A stretch of 64,000 bases of DNA, taken from contig NZ_QNUX01000002.1 of NCBI RefSeq assembly GCF_003312425.1, forward strand, positions 310,001-374,000, in the 5' to 3' direction. The notes below the pieces were generated by a model. That model was not told where the DNA came from and ran no database searches. It saw only the letters and a list, made by a program, of their open reading frames with translations. The stretch is from Flavobacterium psychrolimnae (GTDB taxonomy: Bacteria > Bacteroidota > Bacteroidia > Flavobacteriales > Flavobacteriaceae). The stretch's first letter is position 1, and each line of letters starts with the position of its first letter. Position numbers and translations under genes: made by a program. Shown here piece after piece: positions 1 to 6,899 of the stretch.

Positions 1-1
1 C

Positions 2-187
2 GATGCGTTGAATAAAGCCACCGATTATTCGGATGAATTATTGACGTACGGTTTAGCCAATTATTTAGAAGTTTTGACGGTAAAAGACAATGCTTTGAAT
101 GCTGAACTAAGCTTGATAGACAATAAATTTCAACAATACAAAGCGATAATTCAATTGTACAGAGCCCTCGGTGGTGGCTGGCAATAA
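2..187 (+). CDS. RND efflux outer-membrane lipoprotein (C-terminal end only)
   Basis: The window opens inside a reading frame that runs about 61 codons to a TAA. The visible tail contains LTYGLANYLEVLTVKDNAL and ends in the peptide ALGGGWQ. A tail of this form, with a helical stretch and a terminal GGGW, is characteristic of the NodT/OprM family of outer-membrane factors, which form the exit duct of tripartite RND drug or metal pumps. The start and the partner adaptor and pump genes would lie upstream, outside the window. A strong hairpin terminator follows within 50 bases, so this is probably the last gene of its operon. The family call rests on the C-terminal signature only. Confidence 0.75.
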   Translation, partial: DALNKATDYSDELLTYGLANYLEVLTVKDNALNAELSLIDNKFQQYKAIIQLYRALGGGWQ

Positions 188-227
188 TGAGGTTGCTTGA
201 CTAATTATTATTGATTCCTGTTTCTTC

Positions 228-265
228 AAAACCACTGCTCTTTGTACCGGCAGTGGTTTTGTCTT
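228..265 (+). terminator. Rho-independent terminator after the efflux gene
   Basis: Perfect 11-bp stem (AAAACCACTGC at 228-238 with its complement at 250-260) around an 11-base loop, followed by a T-rich stretch. It lies 40 bases after the stop codon at 187. The A-tract on the left arm means it could also act on the gene arriving from the minus strand. Confidence 0.8.
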
Positions 266-302
266 TTATAGCAATTGTTCTTTTGATAATTAATCAAAAT
301 TT

Positions 303-782
303 TTATTTCAGTTGGATTGGAATCCAAATTTCCTCTTCGGAATCTGGATCATTGTTCTTGTACTTTTCTCCTAATAATTCAAAATGCATTCTATCATCAA
401 GAACGTATTCAGAGTTGGGCAACCAAGTTCCGAAAATATACTCAAATGTTTTTGAAGCAATCGTCACATCTCCTTTATGAATAAAAACTGCATACAATCC
501 TCCAGCCAAAATAATTGGTTCCATTCCTTCTGGGATTTCATCAAAATCCGTTACAGCAATGGCGGCCCATTTTTCGAATTCAGTATTGGGATTAAAAGTT
601 TTAAAATAGGACATATCATATTTTTGCATAGAATACAAATCGGTTCCAATACTATTTTGAAATTCCTTTCGTCTGGGCATAAAACTTTTCCACAGTTCAG
701 CCGTTTTATTATTGGATAATGAAAGTGTAATTCTTTTGCCAATTAATTGTTTCTCTGGTAATATTTCAATTCTGGGATTCAT
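303..782 (-). CDS. GyrI-like / AraC effector-binding domain protein
   Basis: A protein of about 159 residues that looks like a stand-alone GyrI-like small-molecule-binding domain (also called AraC-E effector-binding or SOUL-like fold). It starts with PRIEILPEKQLIGKRITLS and ends in FELLGEKYKNNDPDSEEEIWIPIQ, where the acidic run before EIWIPI is typical of the family's last strand. There is no DNA-binding domain, so it is a free binding or hydrolase-like module and not a regulator by itself. I chose the ATG at 782, not the upstream one at 809, because the family begins near this Met and the extra nine residues (MFNLKKQRC) look like read-through. The acetyltransferase gene lies 31 bases upstream on the same strand, and the two may be co-transcribed. 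The ligand is unknown. Confidence 0.75.
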   Translation of the reverse strand: MNPRIEILPEKQLIGKRITLSLSNNKTAELWKSFMPRRKEFQNSIGTDLYSMQKYDMSYFKTFNPNTEFEKWAAIAVTDFDEIPEGMEPIILAGGLYAVFIHKGDVTIASKTFEYIFGTWLPNSEYVLDDRMHFELLGEKYKNNDPDSEEEIWIPIQLK

Positions 783-813
783 ACAACGTTGCTTCTTTAG
801 ATTGAACAAATGA

Positions 814-1353
814 CTAATCGGTTGCTAAAATAGCATAGCCGTAATTATCAGACCAACCGGATGACAATGGTAATAATTTTCGCGTGTGGGCTTCTCTTGT
901 CATTTCAGATTTCTCCAAAACACTAATAGAACCTATATTTCCTGCGGCACAACCTGCTTCAATCCGATGCAAATTCAGTTCATTGAAACCAAAACGGAGA
1001 ATTTCTTTTAAAGATTCTGTAGCGTAGCCTTTGTTCCAATGGTCTTTGTGAAATTTGAACCAAACTTCAGCATTTTTATATTTCACTTTCCCCAAATTGA
1101 TTCCAATTAATCCTATAATTTGGTTTCCGGTTTTTAATTCGACCGCAAAAGTAAAATGGGTCGTAGGTTCTTTATTGTTTTCAGAAATCCACTTTTCTAA
1201 CAGAAGTTTTGTTTCTTCGATATTTGCCGGAATTCCTAACGTATTGAATTCATCTGTTTCTTTCAAAGAATGCAATTCGTGAATATAATCCAAATCCATT
1301 ACAGTAATTGGTCGTAAAATCAATCGTTCTGTTTTGAGAATTACGATGTTCAT
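814..1353 (-). CDS. GNAT family N-acetyltransferase (RimJ/RimL type)
   Basis: A 179-residue single-domain acetyltransferase. It opens with the standard ILKTERLILRPI strand of the RimJ/RimL/SpeG-like branch. The acetyl-CoA-binding region is around residues 105-125 (WFKFHKDHWNKGYATESLKE), where the usual Q/RxxGxG/A loop appears as HWNKGYA. It is followed by the NLHRIEAGCAAGNIGSISVLEKSEM segment, typical of proteins that acetylate an N-terminal or side-chain amine. The substrate cannot be read from sequence. It is followed 31 bases later on the minus strand by the GyrI-like gene. The C-terminus, with SDNYGYAILATD, is complete. Confidence 0.85.
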   Translation of the reverse strand: MNIVILKTERLILRPITVMDLDYIHELHSLKETDEFNTLGIPANIEETKLLLEKWISENNKEPTTHFTFAVELKTGNQIIGLIGINLGKVKYKNAEVWFKFHKDHWNKGYATESLKEILRFGFNELNLHRIEAGCAAGNIGSISVLEKSEMTREAHTRKLLPLSSGWSDNYGYAILATD

Positions 1354-1402
1354 TTTTTGTTTTTTTAAATTAATACAGTCAGTCCAATTATAAAAGTATC
1401 TT

Positions 1403-2270
1403 TTACTTTTCCGTGCTCATCGGATACAAAATTCTCAAAGCGTTAAAAATAGCTTGATGCGTTATCGTGGCGTGGTCTTCATGCGGCAAATAGTCAAAAT
1501 TGACTTGTATTGTTTTAGACTTTGTAGATTTTAATTTTTCTGTTAAGAGATTTGCATCTACTTCCATAACATGCGGAATCTCACTTGGTGCAAGTCCTTC
1601 TTTGCCAACTCCTATGTAAATATCAATTTTTTTATTAAAATTTTCTTGATAAATAACTGAATTTTGACGCAATAAAGAGCCATTATCCCACCACAAACTT
1701 GGACTTATGATGATGTATTTATTGAATAAATTGGGTTTCTGAAGTAAAATTTCAGTAGCCAAAAGTCCGCCTAATGATTGTCCAATAATGGTTTTTGAAT
1801 CGTTTGTTTTGTATTTCTTTTCAATATACGGCTGTAATTCTTTTTCTAAAAATGAAATGAAATTTGCCGATTTCCCCGCAGTTGCATATCTTTTTTGGTC
1901 CGCTTCGATAGTGCTTTGATATGTAAAATCTCTTTTACGATCCACATTTGCAATTCCCACAACAATTGATTTTGGAACTCTATTTATCCAAGAAAAGCTG
2001 TTGAATTGAAAAAGCCCAACAACGTGAATAAAATCTTCGTCTGCAGAACCATCTAGTAAATAGATTACCGGATAAGTGATGGTATCATTTTGTTGATATC
2101 CTTCTGGTAAACAAATGTTTAGTATTCTTTTTTTCGGATAATACTTTTGAATGTATTTCTTCGATGCTTCCCAGAACAAAAGGTTTACTATTCTCTTTTG
2201 ACTTACTATTTTGCGAATTAGAAACTGTTGTAAAAAAGAGCAGTATTAAAATCAATATTGGTTTCATCAT
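1403..2270 (-). pseudogene. Alpha/beta-hydrolase esterase (BesA/Fes-like) interrupted by a frameshift
   Basis: Two overlapping frames together make one recognisable esterase. The 5' frame (from ATG at 2270 or 2267) encodes a signal peptide, MMKPILILILLFFTTVSNSQ, then KPFVLGSIEEIHSKVLSEKK. The 3' frame (readable to 1403) continues with RILNICLPEGYQ, the nucleophile elbow GQSLGG, and a C-terminal DYLPHEDHATI with the catalytic His. Family members read '...HSKVLSEKRILNIYLPEGY...', so the join is expected exactly where an A7 run (T7 at 2128-2134 on the plus strand) sits. Removing one A restores a single frame of about 288 residues. This may be genuine inactivation, programmed slippage or a sequence error. 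If intact, it would be a periplasmic esterase of the ferric-siderophore esterase / putative esterase family. Confidence 0.75.
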
Positions 2271-2437
2271 TTTATTTTTCTTCTTTTTTTTTATTCGAAT
2301 GTGTTTGACATTCTTCTATATGGTTCATTTTTTTATTATTCTAATCAATTTCGTTTGTGGTCTGGAGCGGGACGCTTGCACTAGCCTTTATATATTACTG
2401 TTTTGAGTTGTGTCGCTTTTAGTGGCTGGCTTCAGTT

Positions 2438-2824
2438 TTAAAAATATTCTGGATGTTTTATAAATTGTTTATAAAAATCATTTGAATAATAAGCAATAGC
2501 TAAAATTAAAATGATAATGTGAATGAGCAATAGCCAAGTAAATTCATATGAAGTTTTTCTTTTCTCAATTTTTCTTTCAAAAACATAATTTATAAAAGTT
2601 ATAATTATAATAAATGCAATTGAAACTAGTGTGAGCTTTTCTACTTGACTATAAATTAAATTCATAAGCCTATCAATATTTGGAACTCTAACTATTATTG
2701 CATAAGAGAAATAAGAATAAAAAATCATAAAACTTAATGCAGTAAAATTGAGCAAATATTTTATTATTTTCTTCACGTATATTTTAATTATTAAATTTTC
2801 TCTCAATTTCAGGTTGCTTGCCAC
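2438..2824 (-). CDS. Small membrane protein of unknown function, downstream of the RES-like gene
   Basis: I do not recognise this 128-residue protein. It has a basic amino terminus and three clear hydrophobic segments, roughly residues 24-46 (LLNFTALSFMIFYSYFSYAIIV), 65-84 (LTLVSIAFIIIITFINYVF) and 96-112 (FTWLLLIHIIILILAIAYY). A charged loop ERKIEKRKTSYE lies between the second and third. It appears to start with GTG at 2824. A GGAG-containing sequence about eight bases upstream makes that start credible, and there is no ATG nearby. It lies only nine bases after the stop of the RES-like gene, so the two form a single transcription unit. It could anchor or restrain its partner, but that is inference. 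Confidence 0.65.
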   Translation of the reverse strand: MASNLKLRENLIIKIYVKKIIKYLLNFTALSFMIFYSYFSYAIIVRVPNIDRLMNLIYSQVEKLTLVSIAFIIIITFINYVFERKIEKRKTSYEFTWLLLIHIIILILAIAYYSNDFYKQFIKHPEYF

Positions 2825-2833
2825 TACGTTCTC

Positions 2834-3865
2834 CTACCATTTAATATTGCCATCTTTATCAATTTCAGTTGAAATAGAAACTTTTGTGACATCTGCTATT
2901 GTAATCTCATCAGCTTCGTCAGCAATGGATGGATCATCATAAAATGCTTCTGTTACCTCGAATTCAATTACTTTCTCCAAATAAAAGTCGTTCTCAAATA
3001 CATCTGTACGCATAGCAATATTATCAGTTTTGAAATTATTGCCGACACTAGGATAGATTATGCATTCAAAATTAGTATCACTTCCCTTCCCATGAAGTAT
3101 TAGTTCTGACATAATTGAACTCATTAAATATTCTGAATGGTGAGAAACGGTTTTCGAAAATTCTCTACCAAGTAAATTAAAATAATTTTCAATGTATTCG
3201 ATAAATAGAGGAGAATTATATGATTTAAGTTCTTCAAATGCTTTAGTTGCTTTAGCAACACCCACATTATTTTTAATCGCTTCTTTTCCATGCGAAATCG
3301 CATATGATAGGAATTTACGATTAATTTTTGGACGCCAAACTCCTATTGTTATAGGTTTATTAAGAGGAGGTCTTAACTCCTTAAGGTTTGTATCAATTGA
3401 CTCAGATGAATAAAAAACAGTTGTATTTATTGAATTTGCTCTATTATAACGTCCTATCTTTTGGACAATTTCTAATGTAGGGTGTTTTAAATATTTTGCG
3501 TTAGTAATTCTTTCATTTTCACCTAAAACTGACTCATTTATTACCATGCGATAAGTTGAAAAAATCGTTAGATTGTTTGAAACAATTGGTAGATAATTAA
3601 ATGCATATAAAATATATTCTTTAAATAATTCTCTTTCAACATCCGATAAAGATGAATAATCTAAACTTTCTAATCTCTCGTTTAGAACTTTATAAAATTC
3701 GAGAAATTCTTTAAAAGTTTCCTCTTCCTTTTTAGAAACAGGTTGCTGATTTATGAATTTCATCGCAATTTCTTGTTCAGGTGACATATGCAAGTTCTCC
3801 TGCCATCTTTTTTTTGGAGGAATTTCAGGAAAATCTTTAAATTTTTGTTGCCAATTGGGTTTCAT
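2834..3865 (-). CDS. RES-domain-like protein (possible NAD-degrading enzyme)
   Basis: A 343-residue protein whose second half fits the RES domain pattern. YRM is at residues 105-107, GRYNR at 138-142, VFYSSES at 150-156, LKELRP at 161-166 (Glu163), then PITIGVW, and later ECIIYPS at 267-273 followed by DNIAM at 281-285. In RES enzymes an Arg, a Tyr, a Glu and a late Ser form the NAD-binding pocket, and candidates for all four can be seen here. Known RES toxins degrade NAD+ and pair with an Xre-type antitoxin. No such partner is present, and the first 100 residues are a helical extension of unknown function. A TAnnTTTG motif (3961-3968) lies about 95 bases upstream. The domain call is from motif reading only; it could be a distant, non-toxic relative. 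Confidence 0.6.
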   Translation of the reverse strand: MKPNWQQKFKDFPEIPPKKRWQENLHMSPEQEIAMKFINQQPVSKKEEETFKEFLEFYKVLNERLESLDYSSLSDVERELFKEYILYAFNYLPIVSNNLTIFSTYRMVINESVLGENERITNAKYLKHPTLEIVQKIGRYNRANSINTTVFYSSESIDTNLKELRPPLNKPITIGVWRPKINRKFLSYAISHGKEAIKNNVGVAKATKAFEELKSYNSPLFIEYIENYFNLLGREFSKTVSHHSEYLMSSIMSELILHGKGSDTNFECIIYPSVGNNFKTDNIAMRTDVFENDFYLEKVIEFEVTEAFYDDPSIADEADEITIADVTKVSISTEIDKDGNIKW

Positions 3866-3960
3866 TAAATGTCTGCTAACTTATTTATATGTGCGGCTTT
3901 GTCTATTAAACATCTATCATTATTTTTAAACGAAAATATAAAATAAAAACTACAAATAAT

Positions 3961-3968
3961 CAAATGTA
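3961..3968 (-). promoter_or_regulatory. Candidate -7 promoter element for the RES-like gene
   Basis: TACATTTG on the minus strand matches the Bacteroidota -7 consensus TAnnTTTG. It predicts a leader of roughly 90 bases before the ATG at 3865. No clear -33 TTG is seen at the usual spacing. Confidence 0.4.
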
Positions 3969-4031
3969 TTTTATATTACCAAAAACTCATCTTCTCAAAA
4001 GTTCTTGTAAAACCCAACAATTCTTTCAAGT

Positions 4032-4133
4032 GCGTGAGGGATGGAAGCGGCATCCTTTCCTTTTTTCTTTAAAAAGGAAAGATACAGCGTACAGCCCGAC
4101 CCGGACGGAGTTTTCCTAGGATGGGGCACGCCC
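4032..4133 (+). repeat. Dispersed intergenic palindromic repeat, copy A
   Basis: Begins GCGTGAGGGATGGAAGCGG and ends GGGGCACGCCC, with GATACAGCGTACAGCCCGAC in between. A perfect 11-bp stem, CTTTCCTTTTT / AAAAAGGAAAG, sits in the middle. The same end and middle blocks occur inverted in copy B (8567-8689), and the hairpin flanks recur in copy C (47483-47541). It is intergenic and has no coding potential. Confidence 0.75.
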
Positions 4134-4168
4134 AGAAACAAATCTAAAACAAACCGAAAGCGAATCCT

Positions 4169-4176
4169 AATTTTGT
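4169..4176 (+). promoter_or_regulatory. Candidate -7 promoter element for porX
   Basis: TAATTTTG matches TAnnTTTG and would give a porX leader of about 105 bases. A near match (TAATTTGG) also occurs closer to the gene, so the actual start site is uncertain. Confidence 0.4.
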
Positions 4177-4289
4177 AAAATGCAGCGAAAGTGTGTTAAA
4201 AAATTATCATAATATTAGCAGGTAGCCGTTACAAAAAAATGTAATTTGGCACTTTAATTTAGTACGTTAGAACTCTTGTTGATACAATT

Positions 4290-5843
4290 ATGGATAAAAT
4301 AAAAATACTTTGGGTAGATGATGAAATCGACCTTTTGAAACCACATATATTATTTCTGGAAAAGAAAAATTACGAAGTAACAACCTGTAACAACGGACTT
4401 GACGCCATTGGAATTTTTGAGGAAAATAATTTTGATATTGTTTTTTTGGATGAAAATATGCCCGGAATGAGCGGCTTGGAAACGCTGTCAGAAATGAAGG
4501 AGAAAAAATCTTCGGTTCCTATGATTATGATTACGAAAAGTGAGGAAGAATACATTATGGAGGAAGCCATAGGTTCTAAAATTGCCGATTATTTGATTAA
4601 ACCCGTGAATCCGAACCAGATTTTGTTGAGTTTGAAGAAAAATCTGGATCATTCCCGATTGATTTCGCAAAAAACTACGCTGGATTATCAGAAGGAATTT
4701 AGAAAAATTACCATGGAAATGGCGATGGTGAATTCCTATGAAGACTGGATTGAGTTGTACAAGAAATTGATTTTTTGGGAACTGGAATTGGAAAATATCG
4801 ATGACCAGAGCATGATTGAAATTTTGGAATCTCAAAAAACAGAAGCCAATTCCCAATTTGGAAAATTCATTGAGCGCAATTACGAGGATTGGTTTGCACC
4901 AAAAGCCGATAAACCGGTTCAATCGCACACATTATTCAAAGAATTAGTACTTCCTGAACTAAAGAAAAAAGACAAGCCCATTTTGTTTGTCGTGATTGAC
5001 AACCTTCGTTACGACCAATGGAAAACCTTTGAAAGTGTAGTGGGAAATTATTATAAACTGGAAAAAGAGGTGCCATACTACTCTATTCTTCCTACGGCGA
5101 CGCAATATGCAAGAAACGCCATTTTCTCTGGTTTAACGCCACTGGAAATGGAGAAACAGTTTCCGCAATACTGGAAAAATGACCCGGAAGAAGGCGGAAA
5201 AAACCTTTTTGAAGCAGAATTTTTGACGGCGCAATTGAAACGATTGGGCTTGAATATAAAGGAAGATTATTTTAAAATTACCAGTCTTGCCGGCGGAAAA
5301 AAATTAGCCGAAAGCTTCAAAGCCTTAAAAGATAATGATTTAGTGACCGTGGTATACAACTTTGTAGATATGCTTTCGCATGCCAAAACGGAGATGGATG
5401 TGGTAAAAGAACTGGCCTCAGATGATAAAGCGTATCGCTCGCTGACGTTGAGTTGGTTTAAGAATTCCCCACTTTTAGAAATTATTCAACAGGCCCAAAA
5501 AATGGGTTTCAAATTGATTTTAACCACTGATCACGGTACAATAAATGTAAAAAATCCATCGAAAGTGGTAGGTGACAAAAACACGAGTTTGAATTTACGT
5601 TATAAAACCGGACGCAGTTTGACGTACGAACACAAAGATGTTTATGCGGTTAAAGAACCGAAAAATATTGGTTTGCCTACCATAAATATGAGTAGTTCTT
5701 ATATTTTTGCAAAAAATGATTTGTTCTTGGCCTATGTCAACAATTACAATCATTATGTGAGTTATTACAAAAACACGTATCAGCACGGTGGAATTTCATT
5801 GGAAGAAATGATTATTCCGTTTTTAGTTTTTAACCCGAAATAA
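4290..5843 (+). CDS. porX: T9SS regulator PorX: response-regulator receiver plus PglZ phosphodiesterase domain
   Basis: A 517-residue protein with the PorX layout. Residues 1-120 are a CheY-type receiver with acidic pair D10/D11, phospho-acceptor Asp54 in VFLDENMPG and Lys104 in YLIKPVNP. A helical linker follows, then a PglZ/alkaline-phosphatase-fold domain from about residue 220, with LFVVIDNLRYDQW, ILPTATQYARNAIFSG and TTDHGT carrying likely metal ligands. PorX, activated by the sensor kinase PorY, is required for type IX secretion and so for gliding and protein secretion in Bacteroidota. porY is not in this window. Length and domain order match the family closely. It stands alone on the plus strand with tsaE 72 bases downstream. 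Confidence 0.95.
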   Translation: MDKIKILWVDDEIDLLKPHILFLEKKNYEVTTCNNGLDAIGIFEENNFDIVFLDENMPGMSGLETLSEMKEKKSSVPMIMITKSEEEYIMEEAIGSKIADYLIKPVNPNQILLSLKKNLDHSRLISQKTTLDYQKEFRKITMEMAMVNSYEDWIELYKKLIFWELELENIDDQSMIEILESQKTEANSQFGKFIERNYEDWFAPKADKPVQSHTLFKELVLPELKKKDKPILFVVIDNLRYDQWKTFESVVGNYYKLEKEVPYYSILPTATQYARNAIFSGLTPLEMEKQFPQYWKNDPEEGGKNLFEAEFLTAQLKRLGLNIKEDYFKITSLAGGKKLAESFKALKDNDLVTVVYNFVDMLSHAKTEMDVVKELASDDKAYRSLTLSWFKNSPLLEIIQQAQKMGFKLILTTDHGTINVKNPSKVVGDKNTSLNLRYKTGRSLTYEHKDVYAVKEPKNIGLPTINMSSSYIFAKNDLFLAYVNNYNHYVSYYKNTYQHGGISLEEMIIPFLVFNPK

Positions 5844-5883
5844 AAAAGTAGTCAGTCTCAGTTTTCAGCTTACGGCAAGAACC

Positions 5884-5903
5884 TTAAACTTTAAACTTTA
5901 AAC
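5884..5903 (+). repeat. Tandem 7-bp repeat upstream of tsaE
   Basis: TTAAACT repeated almost three times, ending 12 bases before the tsaE start. The same heptamer pattern recurs in other spacers of this window (15604-15631, 18956-19024). Confidence 0.6.
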
Positions 5904-5915
5904 AATTTTATAAGA

Positions 5916-6323
5916 ATGAATATCATTTTTTCTATAGACCAGCTCGAAGAAGTGGCGCAGCAAATTATTGCCAATAAACCTAAAAAAGTGATTCTTTTTC
6001 ACGGTGAAATGGGCGTTGGAAAAACGACATTAATAAAGCAATTGTGTAAAACACTTGGCGTAACCGGAGCAACGAGCAGTCCAACTTTTTCTTTAGTTAA
6101 CGAATATGAAGCCGATGATAATCAGCTGGTTTATCATTTTGATTTTTATCGATTAAACAAAGAGGAAGAAGCTATGGATATGGGTATTGATGATTATTTA
6201 TATTCCGGTAATTGGTGCTTTATAGAATGGGCGGAGAAGATTCCAAATTTGATTCCCGAGGTACATTCGGTTATCAATATTTCGCTGCTCGCTGATGGGA
6301 AACGTTCTTTAACTTTAAGCTGA
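5916..6323 (+). CDS. tsaE: tRNA threonylcarbamoyladenosine (t6A) biosynthesis ATPase TsaE
   Basis: A 135-residue P-loop protein of the YjeE/TsaE family. It has Walker A GEMGVGKTTLIKQL at about residues 29-42, the family signature SSPTFSLVNEY at 55-65, HFDFYRL near residue 72 and CFIEWAEKIPNLIP near 100. TsaE works with TsaB and TsaD to transfer the threonylcarbamoyl group to A37 of ANN-decoding tRNAs, and it drives the cycle by ATP hydrolysis. The enzyme that makes the threonylcarbamoyl-AMP intermediate is represented by the TsaC/Sua5-type gene at 18327-18947. A GNAT acetyltransferase gene follows after only eight bases, so the two are likely co-transcribed. Confidence 0.93.
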   Translation: MNIIFSIDQLEEVAQQIIANKPKKVILFHGEMGVGKTTLIKQLCKTLGVTGATSSPTFSLVNEYEADDNQLVYHFDFYRLNKEEEAMDMGIDDYLYSGNWCFIEWAEKIPNLIPEVHSVINISLLADGKRSLTLS

Positions 6324-6331
6324 AAGTAAAC

Positions 6332-6805
6332 ATGAGTGTAGACAATACTATTGAAATTATACCTTTTTCTCCGACATATAAAGAAGCTATAAAAACTTTA
6401 AATCTGGAATGGTTGCAAAAACATTTTAAGGTTGAACCCAAAGATGAACTTGTGCTTTCGGATCCGCAAGGTCAGATAATAGACAAAGGAGGAATGATTT
6501 TTTACGCGAAATACAAAGATGAAATCGTAGGAACGGTTTCCTTAATAAAAATTGACGATACGACTTTCGAACTGAGTAAAATGGCAGTTACAGATGGTGT
6601 ACAAGGATTAGGAATTGGCAAGAAACTAATGTTGCATTGTCTTGCTGTTGCTGAAGCAAAAGGAATGGAGAAAGTGATTTTATATTCGAACCGGAAATTA
6701 CTGTCGGCTATTCATTTGTATGAAAAATTTGGTTTCGTAGAAGTACCGTTGGAAGATGGCGTTTATGAACGAGCCGATATAAAAATGGAAAGAATTATTC
6801 GCTGA
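6332..6805 (+). CDS. GNAT family N-acetyltransferase
   Basis: A 157-residue acetyltransferase. The conserved core is around residues 65-125: VGTVSLIKIDDTTFELSKMAVTDGVQGLGIGKKLMLHCL, where QGLGIGKKL is the acetyl-CoA pyrophosphate-binding loop (Q/RxxGxG/A). It is followed by VILYSNRKLLSAIHLYEKFGFVEVP, the usual C-terminal strand and helix. It belongs to the general Acetyltransf_1 group and its substrate cannot be assigned. The start is eight bases after tsaE, implying a two-gene operon. tsaE neighbours the rimI acetyltransferase in some bacteria, but this protein has an N-terminal extension (TIEIIPFSPTYKEAIKTLN) unlike RimI, so I leave it unnamed. Confidence 0.85.
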   Translation: MSVDNTIEIIPFSPTYKEAIKTLNLEWLQKHFKVEPKDELVLSDPQGQIIDKGGMIFYAKYKDEIVGTVSLIKIDDTTFELSKMAVTDGVQGLGIGKKLMLHCLAVAEAKGMEKVILYSNRKLLSAIHLYEKFGFVEVPLEDGVYERADIKMERIIR

Positions 6806-6899
6806 GATTTAGCAGCATTACAAATGAATTTAAGAAGATTGAATTTGTACTGTTTATAAAACTTTTTACGTAAATTGTACCCTTAATTTAACAACATCA

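Larger units (their letters stand above)
3866..4289. other. Gene-free stretch between the RES-like gene and porX
   Basis: About 420 bases with no convincing reading frame. On the minus strand there is a TAnnTTTG promoter (3961-3968) for the RES-like gene. The centre (4032-4133) is a copy of a dispersed palindromic repeat described separately. The right part carries a plus-strand TAATTTTG (4169-4176) and an AT-rich leader leading to porX. The GC-rich repeat stands out sharply from the AT-rich flanks. Confidence 0.7.

Noticed and set aside
2340..2437. GC-richer stretch with GCGGGACGCTTGCACTAGCC as a possible further repeat family
   Set aside because: It seems familiar as an intergenic repeat, but there is only one copy in the window and it has no clear internal structure, so I do not list it as a feature.
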